Notes: generated by a model not told the origin, from the sequence alone. Numbered from the stretch's first letter, positions 45,389 through 54,923 are shown. The stretch: 64,000 bases of DNA from Thorsellia anophelis DSM 18579 (GCF_900111395.1 NZ_FOHV01000013.1:1-64000); one strand, 5' to 3'. Numbers and translations: made by a program.

Positions 45389-46123
45389 ATGAAAAATATA
45401 TTTGGAGAGTCATCCAAAAGAGTGAAAAAAGCAGATGCGTCTGAGCAATGGATTAGTGTGTCAGATTTAATGACAGGGCTTATGGTAGTGTTTTTATTTG
45501 TAAGTATTGCCTTAATGCGACATGCACTAAATGAACGCGATAAAGTGAAAATTGAAAGGGATAAGGTTAAATCGATTGCTGTAGCTTACCAACAAAACCA
45601 AGTTGCTATCTATGATGCGTTAGATAAGGAATTCTCAAATGATTTAACTAAATGGAATGCTCAGATTAATAAAGAAACATTGTCTTTTGAATTCAAATCT
45701 CCAGATATTTTGTTTGCTAAAGGTTCTTATGAGTTAACTGAAGGGTTTGAATCTGTGTTAGGGGATTTTTTTCCAAGATATATGCAAGTTTTAAACCAGT
45801 TCAAAGAATCTATTAATGAAGTAAGAATTGAGGGGCACACAAGTAGTCAGTGGGGAGATATTGAAGATCAAGATGAAGCCTATTTTAATAATATGGCGTT
45901 ATCACAAGCTAGAACACGATCAGTATTATCCTATATTCAATCTTTAGAGGAGATTAAATCTCAACGTGATTGGATCAGAAATCATGTAGCAGCTGTGGGA
46001 TTGTCGTCAAGCAAACTTATTTTAGATGATAACGGGGTTGAAGATTCCGATAAGTCTAGACGTGTTTCGTTTAGAGTGAACACGAATGCAGATATTCAAA
46101 TTAGAAAAATAATTGAAGAGTAA
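45389..46123 (+). CDS. zorB: ZorB-like MotB/OmpA-family stator protein
   Basis: A 244-residue protein with one N-terminal membrane helix: SVSDLMTGLMVVFLFVSIALM. The aspartate at residue 26 of SVSDLM is the position of the proton-carrying aspartate in ZorB/MotB. After a short linker comes an OmpA-like peptidoglycan-binding domain (FEFKSPDILFAKGSYELTEGF, VRIEGHTSS, LSQARTRSVLSYI). ZorA/ZorB form the membrane motor that detects phage injection and recruits effectors. It follows ZorA by 47 bases; the next gene starts three bases after its stop. Confidence 0.82.
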   Translation: MKNIFGESSKRVKKADASEQWISVSDLMTGLMVVFLFVSIALMRHALNERDKVKIERDKVKSIAVAYQQNQVAIYDALDKEFSNDLTKWNAQINKETLSFEFKSPDILFAKGSYELTEGFESVLGDFFPRYMQVLNQFKESINEVRIEGHTSSQWGDIEDQDEAYFNNMALSQARTRSVLSYIQSLEEIKSQRDWIRNHVAAVGLSSSKLILDDNGVEDSDKSRRVSFRVNTNADIQIRKIIEE

Positions 46124-46126
46124 ATT

Positions 46127-46636
46127 ATGGCATTAAAGTATGATTTTTCTGCATTATGGTATATTGCTGAGCAGTTAGGTGCTGATCGTCAAAATATCAC
46201 TATAGAGCCCAAAATAACAGAATCCAGATTAGTAACACAGGTTGAAAATGAACCTACTGAAAAAAAGCCTTTTTTTAGTGGCATTGAAGGCTTAGTCATA
46301 GGTGATGGACCTAATCAAATTAAGGTTAATGCAGCGGGTGAATTTAGAATTGAATCTGAGCCTGTATTTATCTATATTTATGATCATTCATTTAATTTTC
46401 ATCAAGTTATTGCAGGGGAGAAAGAAGGTAATAAAATTCATGTTTATAATTGCCAGCTTATACAAAGAATGATAAAAAGAAGGCCTGAGCAACGTTATAT
46501 TGCGATGAGTAAACGTTCAGATAAGTATCCGATAGGTGCAGTTATCGATGGGGTTGTACTTGAAGGATTATGTTCGCTACAAATATGCGGTAGTTGCTTG
46601 AAAGAACGTAATCGTGATGCTGAGTTCAATTCATGA
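46127..46636 (+). CDS. Unknown protein coupled to ZorB, candidate effector or truncated ZorE-like
   Basis: A 169-residue protein whose start codon follows the ZorB stop by three bases, so it is surely in the same operon. The C-terminal half reads YDHSFNFHQVIAGEKEGNKIHVYNCQLIQRM, RRPEQRYIAM, then LQICGSCLKERN. This C-L-x(2)-M-x-RY and CxxC arrangement recalls the segment before the HNH domain in some nuclease proteins, including the effector type of type II Zorya, but here no HNH domain follows the stop. The +1 frame continues with FKACIDKIFNDFF for a short way, so a frameshift is conceivable. Function not known; effector or adaptor of ZorAB is an inference from position. Confidence 0.5.
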   Translation: MALKYDFSALWYIAEQLGADRQNITIEPKITESRLVTQVENEPTEKKPFFSGIEGLVIGDGPNQIKVNAAGEFRIESEPVFIYIYDHSFNFHQVIAGEKEGNKIHVYNCQLIQRMIKRRPEQRYIAMSKRSDKYPIGAVIDGVVLEGLCSLQICGSCLKERNRDAEFNS

Positions 46637-46733
46637 ATTTTAAAGCGTGCATAGATAAGATTTTTAATGATTTCTTTTGCTTTTAAAAGTATTAATCGAA
46701 TTACCATTATTTAGGTTGCTTATATTGAATAAT

Positions 46734-47267
46734 ATGAAAATTAGGCATTTTAGGTCCTTATCATTTTATATATTCGTTGCTATCACTGTAGTCTTTATTT
46801 CTAAAGATAGATTTTACGATTATAGTCTTGTTTATCTACATATCAATTTTAGACCGTTTACGGGCGAACTCTTAGAATTAAGTAAGGAAATAGAATCGCT
46901 TAGCCAGCTTGTTTATCAAAATGGTAAAACACAGAAACTCTCATTTTTTGTAAATCCTACAGATTTAATTATTATTGTTCCTCCTTACTTTAATTTTAAC
47001 GACTTGGCGATATCAGGCGCAGTTAATCCTAACCAGCTCGACTGGATGGAATACCAAACAATCGCTATTGAAACAGGTCAGATATTTTTGGTGAGAGATA
47101 AAGTCGTAATTGATCATCAGCTTCTGAGTGGTCAAATTACACCTAGTCCCATCATTTTAACAGATTCATCAAATGAGATAATGATTTATAAAGATATTCT
47201 TGCAACGAGACCTATCATACTAAGCATGGTAAACCCACAATACAGGGACAATAACGCATCTTATTAA
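46734..47267 (+). CDS. Single-pass membrane protein, unknown, end of the zor-like operon
   Basis: A 177-residue protein with one N-terminal membrane segment (LSFYIFVAITVVFIS, about residues 8-24) and a soluble domain that would face the periplasm (FFVNPTDLIIIVPPYFNFNDLAISG, DWMEYQTIAIETGQIFLVRDKVV). No known family recognised. The frame opens at a TTG at 46677; I prefer the ATG at 46734, though no strong ribosome site precedes it. It lies about 100 bases after the 169-residue gene in the same direction and may be part of the same unit or simply unrelated. Confidence 0.5.
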   Translation: MKIRHFRSLSFYIFVAITVVFISKDRFYDYSLVYLHINFRPFTGELLELSKEIESLSQLVYQNGKTQKLSFFVNPTDLIIIVPPYFNFNDLAISGAVNPNQLDWMEYQTIAIETGQIFLVRDKVVIDHQLLSGQITPSPIILTDSSNEIMIYKDILATRPIILSMVNPQYRDNNASY

Positions 47268-47308
47268 TTGATACCGACAAAATTTATCCTATTTAAACAA
47301 TTTGCTCT

Positions 47309-48928
47309 TTAGCTGTTAATAATGTAAAGCAGGCTTTTAGCTCTACTGCAGCCTATATATAAAATTTCATTTTTCTTAATGATGTTATCATCTAAACCGA
47401 ATAAAATTACAACATCAGACTCTAGTCCTTTAAAAGATTGAATTGTGCTATATTTAATTTTATTCAAGATATTTGTATGGCATTGGTCTGTTAATTCAAA
47501 TCCATTAGTGCCTATTAACCATTCTGGTGAATTAATCAATTTATTGTAAGGATACAAGATAGCTATTTGTTCAGGTAAGATATATTCTTTATCAATTAAT
47601 TGAGATAGAAGGGTATTTAGCTGCTTACCTATACTCTCAGTAGAATCTTCTGAGTAAATTTTAGGTGCGATTCCGCCATCAACTCTAAACTTATTTGGGA
47701 GTGGGAAATTGCCTTGCATAGCTGCAAATTCACCAATAGGTCGGGTATTACGCAAATTATGTTCTAGTTTAAAAGGTTTCCCTTTAAAAGGTTTTTCCCA
47801 TTCAGATTTATTCACATACAGTATTTGCTGTCTATCATAAAAGCAATACCAATTAAAATCAGGGACGCCTAATGATTCTAAAGCTATCCACCAAGTATTT
47901 AAAAAATCATTAGCTTCATCAACAATTATCGTATCATATTTTTTTTCCAGAAAAACTGATGCTTGAAATAAGTGCTCAGGACTTTCTTCTTGAAAAAATG
48001 CTTGGATCTTATCTTTATCGCTCGGTACTGTATAAGGCATCCCAACGGATTGTACTGTAAGTTTTACTAGTTCATGAAATGAGAGAACAGTAAGATTCTC
48101 AACCTCACTTAAGCTAGTTGCAATGTATTGGGCTAATTGTTTATTGAAACACGTAAAAAGAACTCGTTTCCCTATATTTGCATGCTGTTTTGCGATAAAA
48201 AGTGCAAGACGTGTTTTTCCTGAACCAGCCCCACCTTCAACGAGTAGACGATTCTGGTTTTTGAGAATAGATAATATCTCAATTTGTTCTAAAGTTGCCT
48301 GTTCTAATGCTTGAATGGAATCATCAACTGTTACCCTAAGGGGCTGATTAATTGTAATCGTCGGTGCTAATAATGTATGTAGAGCTCGTATTTGATGCTG
48401 CGCCCATTTAATCTTTGATGCTTTATGTTTAGCGATTACAGCATTAAAAATGTCCATTAAGTGGTTTTCAGGTGTACCTAAACTATTTCTGTCTAAAATA
48501 AAGGATCGTGCCGGACAATCAGCATCAATAATTTCAACGTTCCAGATAATATCGGGAAACCACACTGCATGCGTAAAAATCAGATTATCTAATTCAGAAG
48601 GCTTTAATTTACTTTTAATTCTTTCAATTAATGCATACTTATTGCGTCTTGCTTGAGAAAACGGAGATGATTTCATTACTCGTCCAGATTCATAGTGCCA
48701 AGTGCCATTTGCAACATAAACACCATTAGCTTTAATTTCAATCACAATTACGCCAAAATTTGGATGAAACACAATGATATCACTTTCACCTATTTGTTCC
48801 CCACCTGTATTAGATAAATTACGCCATTCAACACTTTCAAATATTTGCCAAGGTAGAGGTAAATTAGATAATGCATCTTGAACACGCTTTTCGGCTGCAG
48901 CGCCAATTTGTAAATGATAAGGTTGCAT
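47309..48928 (-). CDS. NERD-domain UvrD-like helicase
   Basis: A 539-residue protein with an N-terminal NERD nuclease-related domain (EKRVQDAL, GEQIGESDIIVFHPNFGVIVIEIK: D and E-x-K) and a superfamily-1 helicase core: Walker A LLVEGGAGSGKTRLALFIA near residue 235, DEAND box (TIIVDEANDFL), and the C-terminal IQSFKGLESDVVILFG motif and YIGCSRAKSLLYI. Such proteins occur in defence islands and DNA repair contexts. The TTG at 48943 could also start it, but ATG at 48928 is more usual. It is convergent with the zor-like operon. Confidence 0.8.
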   Translation of the reverse strand: MQPYHLQIGAAAEKRVQDALSNLPLPWQIFESVEWRNLSNTGGEQIGESDIIVFHPNFGVIVIEIKANGVYVANGTWHYESGRVMKSSPFSQARRNKYALIERIKSKLKPSELDNLIFTHAVWFPDIIWNVEIIDADCPARSFILDRNSLGTPENHLMDIFNAVIAKHKASKIKWAQHQIRALHTLLAPTITINQPLRVTVDDSIQALEQATLEQIEILSILKNQNRLLVEGGAGSGKTRLALFIAKQHANIGKRVLFTCFNKQLAQYIATSLSEVENLTVLSFHELVKLTVQSVGMPYTVPSDKDKIQAFFQEESPEHLFQASVFLEKKYDTIIVDEANDFLNTWWIALESLGVPDFNWYCFYDRQQILYVNKSEWEKPFKGKPFKLEHNLRNTRPIGEFAAMQGNFPLPNKFRVDGGIAPKIYSEDSTESIGKQLNTLLSQLIDKEYILPEQIAILYPYNKLINSPEWLIGTNGFELTDQCHTNILNKIKYSTIQSFKGLESDVVILFGLDDNIIKKNEILYIGCSRAKSLLYIINS

Positions 48929-48943
48929 GGTAGTTTTCTTCAA

Positions 48944-49350
48944 AGTTAATTTGATTTATCTATTATGAGTATGATGAAATTGTAGCTAAAAATGATAAAA
49001 GTTACAAATGTGTAATTTTTTGAAATAAATTGATGTTAATTAGTTTGATCTGTTTAAACATTAATCAGTTAACTCTATCCAATTAATTTGAAAAAATTAC
49101 TTTATACCAGTCATATTAAACATCCTACAATCAAACTAATACCGAGATAAATACCCTATGATACATTTTAGATAGTTGTCGATTGAGAAGGAATAGAGTG
49201 TATGGAATTGATTGATACCTAGAATCAAATTAGCTGTGAGTTAAAGAATTATTATAATATAAATTACCTTATTAGATATTTGAGTATGCTACTACAGAAA
49301 ATGTATTGGGGCCTATCTACCCCAATAATTGGATTGGACAAAGTTTGTTA
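48944..49350. other. Gene-free spacer
   Basis: About 400 AT-rich bases between the NERD-helicase start and the end of the zinc-ribbon gene. A TTACA / TGTAA stem followed by six T (near 49001-49020) and the terminator at 49304 are the only structures seen. Confidence 0.5.
49304..49327 (-). terminator. Hairpin after the minus-strand phosphatase/zinc-ribbon set
   Basis: TATTGGGG / CCCCAATA, an 8-base-pair stem with an 8-base loop, lies 24 bases downstream of the zinc-ribbon stop on the minus strand. G+C-rich for this region. Confidence 0.6.
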
Positions 49351-49533
49351 TTAAAATTTAAATTTATCAACTAATTGTTCAAATAAAGTCAAAGGTCTCA
49401 AGCTAATTTGTGATTGGCATTCAGGACAATGCATGCCATTAGGCGTCATTATTAAATCACTCCTTTGGATTGTATCATCTACCCAATTACATTTAGGGCA
49501 ATAAGCTTTTAGGGGAATGGGAGGGGCTATCAT
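49351..49533 (-). CDS. Small zinc-ribbon protein
   Basis: Sixty residues with two CxxC pairs: AYCPKCNWVDD and MHCPECQSQIS, separated by about 24 residues, forming one zinc ribbon, and a hydrophobic/basic tail (LFEQLVDKFKF). Too small for an enzyme; probably an adaptor or regulator. It follows the phosphatase gene by 72 bases on the same strand. Confidence 0.7.
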   Translation of the reverse strand: MIAPPIPLKAYCPKCNWVDDTIQRSDLIMTPNGMHCPECQSQISLRPLTLFEQLVDKFKF

Positions 49534-49605
49534 AATGTATTGTTCCTCTTATAAATAATATTACATTTATTGGTGATGGTAAACCATTTATAATTAACAG
49601 CTTAC

Positions 49606-50301
49606 TTAAATTTCTAAATAGGATAGTTTACTAAAATAAGCGTGAAAACATGCTCCAGTATCTATTAAAGTGACATTGCCAAAGTTCATGATTTCTTTTT
49701 GAGGTGTATGTCCAAAAATAAATTGATCCGCACCGTGATAACTTATTTCAATACCTTTAGCCATTTTATGAACAGACTGCCTATTCCATAATAGATACTG
49801 AATCTGTTCTGCTGAATAAGTTTGGCCAAATCGATAATATTGATTTGGAATGTCTGCATGAGCTATTACAAAACGCTTATCATTTTTCTCTAAACAAATT
49901 GTATAAAGACCCTTATGATCAAGTAAATCAAAGTATTGGATAACTAGCTTTTTTTTGTGTGTAGGTAATTCATCAAACCACTCACCACCATTTAAATACC
50001 ACAAGCCAAAATCATTATTTTTTAATGCATCAATCGCTAGTTGTTCATGATTACCTAAAACAGCAAAATAATTTGGGGTGTTCATAAATTTATCTAGACA
50101 AACGTAACTATTTTCACCTCTGTCAATTAAATCTCCAGTAGAAATTAATAGATCTTTTTCGCAATCAAAACGAAGTTTATCTAGAAGATTGTTTAATTGT
50201 GAAATTTCACCATGAAGATCTCCAATCACTATTACTCGTGTTTCATTTGACACGGATAATCGTAAGTGACGGTTATCCGTGTCAGAAGATAAAATAGTCA
50301 T
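49606..50301 (-). CDS. Serine/threonine protein phosphatase, metallophosphoesterase type
   Basis: A 231-residue PPP-family phosphatase like the lambda and PphA/PphB enzymes. The metal-binding motifs appear in order: VIGDLHGEISQL (D, H), ISTGDLIDRGENS, AVLGNHEQLAI (N, H), VIAHADIP and FGHTPQ. Length is as usual (about 218). It removes phosphate from proteins in the cytoplasm. Its ATG overlaps the stop of the 93-residue gene upstream by four bases, so the two are coupled, and a zinc-ribbon gene follows. Confidence 0.88.
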   Translation of the reverse strand: MTILSSDTDNRHLRLSVSNETRVIVIGDLHGEISQLNNLLDKLRFDCEKDLLISTGDLIDRGENSYVCLDKFMNTPNYFAVLGNHEQLAIDALKNNDFGLWYLNGGEWFDELPTHKKKLVIQYFDLLDHKGLYTICLEKNDKRFVIAHADIPNQYYRFGQTYSAEQIQYLLWNRQSVHKMAKGIEISYHGADQFIFGHTPQKEIMNFGNVTLIDTGACFHAYFSKLSYLEI

Positions 50302-50579
50302 TCAATAGAACCATCTTTTAAGAATGAATCAATAATTTTAAACCCACCATACATTAAAGCTGCAACTCCAGCGGCCTTGATTATTGTTGAATCAGAGTTA
50401 GCTGCAACTACACCTCCAACAACAGTTGTAATCGCAGCAGTTCTAAATTCAGTAGACTTAAAAACACGACCTAGTTCTTCTAGATCAGGATCAGTTTCAG
50501 GAAATGGACTCGGTGTGCGGCGAGTACGAAATGTATAATCTGTTGCAAAATCTTCATTTTTATCTACTTCAATATTCAT
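50298..50579 (-). CDS. Small protein of unknown function coupled to the phosphatase
   Basis: Ninety-three residues: an acidic, Pro-rich N-terminus (RTRRTPSPFPETDPDLEEL) and a hydrophobic C-terminal part (AAITTVVGGVVAA, AAGVAALMYGGFKIIDSF) that could be one or two membrane helices. No family recognised. It has a normal ribosome site (AGGAG, seen on the minus strand near 50590) and overlaps the phosphatase gene, so they are probably partners. Confidence 0.65.
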   Translation of the reverse strand: MNIEVDKNEDFATDYTFRTRRTPSPFPETDPDLEELGRVFKSTEFRTAAITTVVGGVVAANSDSTIIKAAGVAALMYGGFKIIDSFLKDGSIE

Positions 50580-50837
50580 AGCATTCTCCTTTAGCTAATT
50601 GGTTATGTCAAAACTACCAATACTATAACAAGAGAAGGTGACAACTAGCTTCGCAATTAAAAAAATGGAAAATTGTATCAGATCGAATTCAAATCTTAGT
50701 ATGTAGTTAAAATATTCATTTGACTTAATTGGAAATATTAAATAACATTTAGTCATAATGCGAAACTTGGTGTCGTGATATGCGTTAATTTAAGCATAGA
50801 TAGATTAAGAATTTAATATTGATAAAGAGAGACTAAT

Positions 50838-51746
50838 ATGCCTTATTCGGAAAGAATGTTTGCAATTATTTTTAGACTAATGAGAGGAGATAAAATAAAA
50901 ACAAAATTACTAGCAGAAGAATTTCAAGTATCTCAAAGGGCAATTCAGCATGATCTAAGTGATCGTCTTCCTGCAGAGTTACATCAAAACTTAATCAAAG
51001 AAGGGAATACCTATTATTTAGATCCTTTAACAATTACTAGTTTCTTTCCAGAACATATAAAGAAAATTTTAGAACTTGTCGATTCTGAGGCTGTCTTACC
51101 TCATAAATTAAGTAAAAAAGGTTTACAAAAATTATTATCATACACAAAACAAAACTTACCTTTCCAAGTTCAAGCTGCAAGGCGTGTAACATTGACTGAA
51201 TTAATGAAGCAAAACCATGCTTTGCTTGAAAAAGCAGTTGAGCAAAATATTAAAGTTGAGTTTAATTATAAAAAAACTCAAAATGAGAAACGTTATGAGG
51301 GAATAGAACCTTATAAACTAATTGATTATCAAGGTGTATGGTATTTAGCTGCTATTGATAATAATAAAATCAAAACTTTTGCACTAGCTAATATATTAAC
51401 TATCTATCTAACTAAAGAAAAATTTTTAATTAAAGAAAAATATCGAGATATGATTGAACAGGATGAAAGTATTTGGCTAAGTGAAGAAAAATTTGAAGTC
51501 GAGTTCAAGATATCTCAAGAATATGCCGAATATTTTACAAGACGGACGGTTATTCCGAATCAAAAGGTGATCGTCAATCAAGATAATACTATTTTAGTCA
51601 AGGTGTCGGTGACAAATCATAATGAAATACTTCCTATTATTCGCTATTGGATGCCCGCAATCGATGAAATCAAGCCCCTTGAATTAAAAAATATATTATT
51701 AGAAGAATTAGAAACATTCAAAGCTAGGTTAGTCAAAGATAGTTAG
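50838..51746 (+). CDS. WYL-domain transcription regulator
   Basis: A 302-residue regulator with an N-terminal winged HTH (IKTKLLAEEFQVSQRAIQHDLSDRL, about residues 18-45) and a central WYL domain (VEFNYKKTQNEKRYEGIEPYKLIDYQGVWYLAAIDNNKIKTFALANI) followed by a C-terminal WCX-like part. Such proteins (BrxR, CapW) repress defence genes and respond to a ligand. It is transcribed away from the phosphatase set and sits next to other defence-like genes, but its targets are not shown. Confidence 0.85.
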   Translation: MPYSERMFAIIFRLMRGDKIKTKLLAEEFQVSQRAIQHDLSDRLPAELHQNLIKEGNTYYLDPLTITSFFPEHIKKILELVDSEAVLPHKLSKKGLQKLLSYTKQNLPFQVQAARRVTLTELMKQNHALLEKAVEQNIKVEFNYKKTQNEKRYEGIEPYKLIDYQGVWYLAAIDNNKIKTFALANILTIYLTKEKFLIKEKYRDMIEQDESIWLSEEKFEVEFKISQEYAEYFTRRTVIPNQKVIVNQDNTILVKVSVTNHNEILPIIRYWMPAIDEIKPLELKNILLEELETFKARLVKDS

Positions 51747-52320
51747 TTGCCTGTGACCTAGATAATTATGACGAGTTAAACTAGTTTATTGTGTTAACTA
51801 GGGCAAAAACTTATTTTAATCTCTAGGTCTGCAATAACATTACTGATACACAATCTGAAGTTATCCTTACTTTATTGATAACATTTAAAATAAATACCCC
51901 TCCTCATCCAAATAAATTACATATAAAAGTGCTTTATTATCTATTTAAGTAACGAGCAAATTACTTTTTATCAAGTTATTTTACCTAAATACCAATAAGT
52001 TTATGAGATATTACAATAATAGAAAGCAATCATAACAAATAAGTATTTAAAATCTATACCTATGATTCAATTATGAGAATAAATAATCATACAATGTTCT
52101 AGGGCAGTACCTCTGATAAACTCAATCTTATAAGTAACTAGTAAAACGTTATTATAAAATTGGATATTTTATCTATGAATTCAGAGAACACGGAAGTCAT
52201 CAGAACCTATAAACAAAACAACTCAAAATGTCGTATACCAGTAAATTAAATTAGCCGCTGAAACTTCAATTTGAAAGATGTTGGGTCTTTCGATGTTAAT
52301 TTGTTAACTAAGGAAATAAT
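51747..52320. other. Gene-free spacer
   Basis: About 570 AT-rich bases between the WYL regulator and the surface protein gene. Only a weak CTAGTT / AACTAG stem (near 51781-51800) is seen. The promoter of the surface protein gene is presumably here but no clear one was identified. Confidence 0.45.
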
Positions 52321-54585
52321 ATGAATTCAAAACAGGATAATCTATATAAATTACCGGCTTTATTAATATCAGTTATTCTAATAGTAATTTATTCAATTAA
52401 CTCTTCTGCTACTAGCCAAATTGGCTCTTCTAATAAAGTTAAGAAAATTGCGGGTTATCAACCTTTTATGCAATCAATTGGCGCTTATTTATCTCTATCA
52501 AAACAAATTCTTTATGATGAAAATTATTTACCTGTGTTGACTAAAGGCTCTGAGTTGTTTATTCCATCTGTGTTCTGTCAAGCAACATTTAGTGGATTTG
52601 TAGATCCTATGCAATTTTATAATTTAGATAACCGTTATTTTATGTTTGCTGATCAAGATAAAGATCCCTGTTTAACTGATAACCATGAATCACAGTTAAC
52701 ATGGTTCGCATTAGATTCAGGACAGCAAGAATGGGAAAGCATACAATCTTGGGAAGATTTATCCGTAACAGCTTTAAATAATGAGGCAGACTTGATTGCA
52801 GCAGGAACGTCTGCACTAAGTCTGTATACCCATGGGTTACGTATTCCAGAATATGCAATAGGAAAATACATTGGTTTTACATACTCACCTGTTACAGCGA
52901 CAGGTTATCCTAATGTTGGTAGTCCTATTAAAGTATGGGATATACGTTATTTTTTTGGGCAAGAAGAATATGATTTAGCTGGACATTCAACTCAAGTTAA
53001 TGAAGGCAAGCGATTAGAGAAAATAGATTCTAATGCAAGCTTTGGTAAGGTCGTTGAAAATCCAGTCCAGCCTAGAATTGAAAATTTGATTATGAAAGGT
53101 ACATTTTTACCAGATTTTCAACTTACAGCTGAGTATGATTTTATTAGCAATAGTGAAAGCGATAGTGAAGATGTATCGCGCTTTTGGTGGGGTGAAGCAG
53201 GTACAACAGAGGTTCAGGCTTATTTTCAAAATCCTAGTTATCAAACGAGTCATCAGTCACCTGTTTTAACACTAGAGGATGTAGCGAAAGTCTATTCTGT
53301 TTCTGCTTTGCCTATCAAAAAAGAGTTAGGTTTTGATTCTGTTAAGTACTCTACCTACTATGTTGTCGGTGATGCTGTTAGCATAACATCAGATAATCCA
53401 AATAACCAATTCACACAATCATCAAATATCATAGAGTTACAATTTAGTAATGCACTGAATATTGACAACACAGTTTCTGCAACATATACCTTTGAAAAAG
53501 GTGACCCAATTGCAGAAGATCATTCAGAATATACATGGAGTTATATTGATGCAGCAGGTATCTCACATCTTTTAGTAAGTGATAAAATAGTAGAATCAGG
53601 AAAGGTACCAGACTCACCAAAATTGGCACTGGAACAATCTGGTTTTACACTTATGTTAGAAATGCTTCCAAAAGATCAATTCAATCGAAGTGGTCAACCT
53701 ATCTCTATTTCAGGGAGCATTGAAACTGCACAATTCATTGCCGATCCTAAGAGTGTTAGGTTTACATTAAATGATACACATTCTTCTGCAGTCAGTGTAA
53801 CAGCACAATATGCTTCAGGCAGTAAAGATATCACTTTTTTAGGAAGCTGGAGCTCTAATGATGAATCGATCGCATTGGTCGATAATCAAGGCAATATCAT
53901 ACTTAATTCAAATTTAAGCACTGAGGCTGTTGGAAGTGTGACGTTTAGTTACTTAGGACGTACAGTTACGATTGATGTTGTTGTTGACGCACTACCACCA
54001 AGTATTAGTAATTTAAAATTGATTAGCATATTGGAGAATAATGAACTCGCTGTTTTTGAGAATCAAGGTGCGACTTATGATTTTTACAATGGAGGAAAAT
54101 TGAATTCATTCGATAGTTCGACCTATGTATGGCGAATCAAGAATGAGAGTTCTATCATAGGTAATGGTACGGTGAGAAATTCAGGTATTATCCCGTTTCC
54201 AACGTCTTCATCACCTATTTTTCATTCTGGAAAAGTAGTTGTTTTAGAGGTGACACCAAGAGATAACTTGAATCGTACAGGGCAGATGCAACCGATAGAA
54301 GCTAAATTAGAAGCAGTTAGAGGTATTGAGGTCGAGCCTTCGCCACTAGAAATTAGAATACAGGGTAACGGACAGTTAAGAGCCTATGCTATATTTGAAG
54401 GGGGAAGAAAATTTATTAGTCCAATTGGTAATACAGCATTTGATGGTGTATGGACTGTTAATGATCCTGGAATTACAATCAGTTACTCTGGATATGTTAC
54501 TGCGAGGAATAACGCTGCCACAGGGACAATTACCTACACATATCGTACATTTTCTGTTGATATTCCATTTAGGGTAATAGAATAG
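52321..54585 (+). CDS. Exported Ig-like-repeat surface protein
   Basis: A 754-residue exported protein with an N-terminal hydrophobic signal (about residues 12-30). Residues 45-250 are the N-terminal domain shared with the IS-broken gene at 265-3272 (WESIQSWEDL..., IGKYIGF, GSPIKVWD). Then follow Ig-like repeats with D-x-S-x-Y-x-W cores (for example EDHSEYTWSYI, DSSTYVWRIK) alternating with BIG2-like domains (SVRFTLNDTHSSAVSVTAQYASGSKD...; and the last one LEIRIQGNGQLRAYAIFEGGRK). Such proteins are adhesins or partners of intimin-like proteins. No anchor is visible, so it may be secreted or held by a partner. Confidence 0.7.
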   Translation: MNSKQDNLYKLPALLISVILIVIYSINSSATSQIGSSNKVKKIAGYQPFMQSIGAYLSLSKQILYDENYLPVLTKGSELFIPSVFCQATFSGFVDPMQFYNLDNRYFMFADQDKDPCLTDNHESQLTWFALDSGQQEWESIQSWEDLSVTALNNEADLIAAGTSALSLYTHGLRIPEYAIGKYIGFTYSPVTATGYPNVGSPIKVWDIRYFFGQEEYDLAGHSTQVNEGKRLEKIDSNASFGKVVENPVQPRIENLIMKGTFLPDFQLTAEYDFISNSESDSEDVSRFWWGEAGTTEVQAYFQNPSYQTSHQSPVLTLEDVAKVYSVSALPIKKELGFDSVKYSTYYVVGDAVSITSDNPNNQFTQSSNIIELQFSNALNIDNTVSATYTFEKGDPIAEDHSEYTWSYIDAAGISHLLVSDKIVESGKVPDSPKLALEQSGFTLMLEMLPKDQFNRSGQPISISGSIETAQFIADPKSVRFTLNDTHSSAVSVTAQYASGSKDITFLGSWSSNDESIALVDNQGNIILNSNLSTEAVGSVTFSYLGRTVTIDVVVDALPPSISNLKLISILENNELAVFENQGATYDFYNGGKLNSFDSSTYVWRIKNESSIIGNGTVRNSGIIPFPTSSSPIFHSGKVVVLEVTPRDNLNRTGQMQPIEAKLEAVRGIEVEPSPLEIRIQGNGQLRAYAIFEGGRKFISPIGNTAFDGVWTVNDPGITISYSGYVTARNNAATGTITYTYRTFSVDIPFRVIE

Positions 54586-54635
54586 TCGTTTATCCCCTAG
54601 TGATTAGAAATTTGAATTAAGGTATTGGTTTATCT

Positions 54636-54676
54636 AAAGCATCAGAAGTCAATTAAACAATGACGCCTGATGCTTT
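54636..54676 (+). terminator. Terminator hairpin after the surface protein gene
   Basis: AAAGCATCAG pairs with CTGATGCTTT (10 bp), with an inner GTCA/TGAC pair, 50 bases after the stop codon. T-rich bases follow. Confidence 0.7.
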
Positions 54677-54752
54677 CTTATCATTCAACGTATTGATTAG
54701 CTTTAATAGCTGAACTTTTGGAAAGATCTTAAGAATATGATCTTACTCACCA

Positions 54753-54923
54753 TTAAACGCCTTTGAATTCAAATCTAAAATGATTATGTATGTCTTTGAT
54801 TACTTCTTTATATAGAGCGGATAAATATGGTTTTATATTTTCGTCTTTAATTGGAACATTATAATTGTCCATTAACATACACCCATTAACATTTTTCGTA
54901 GTGTTATCTGACTTTGCGATGTT
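54753..54923 (-). pseudogene. Gene fragment (unknown family)
   Basis: On the minus strand a stretch of 57 codons ends at a stop at 54753 and reads like real protein (MDNYNVPIKDENIKPYLSAL and VIKDIHNHFRFEFKGV). It is cut off by a TAG at 54924, after which the same frame continues with another coding-like piece. It looks like a remnant of a lost gene. Family not recognised; chance cannot be excluded in AT-rich DNA. Confidence 0.35.
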
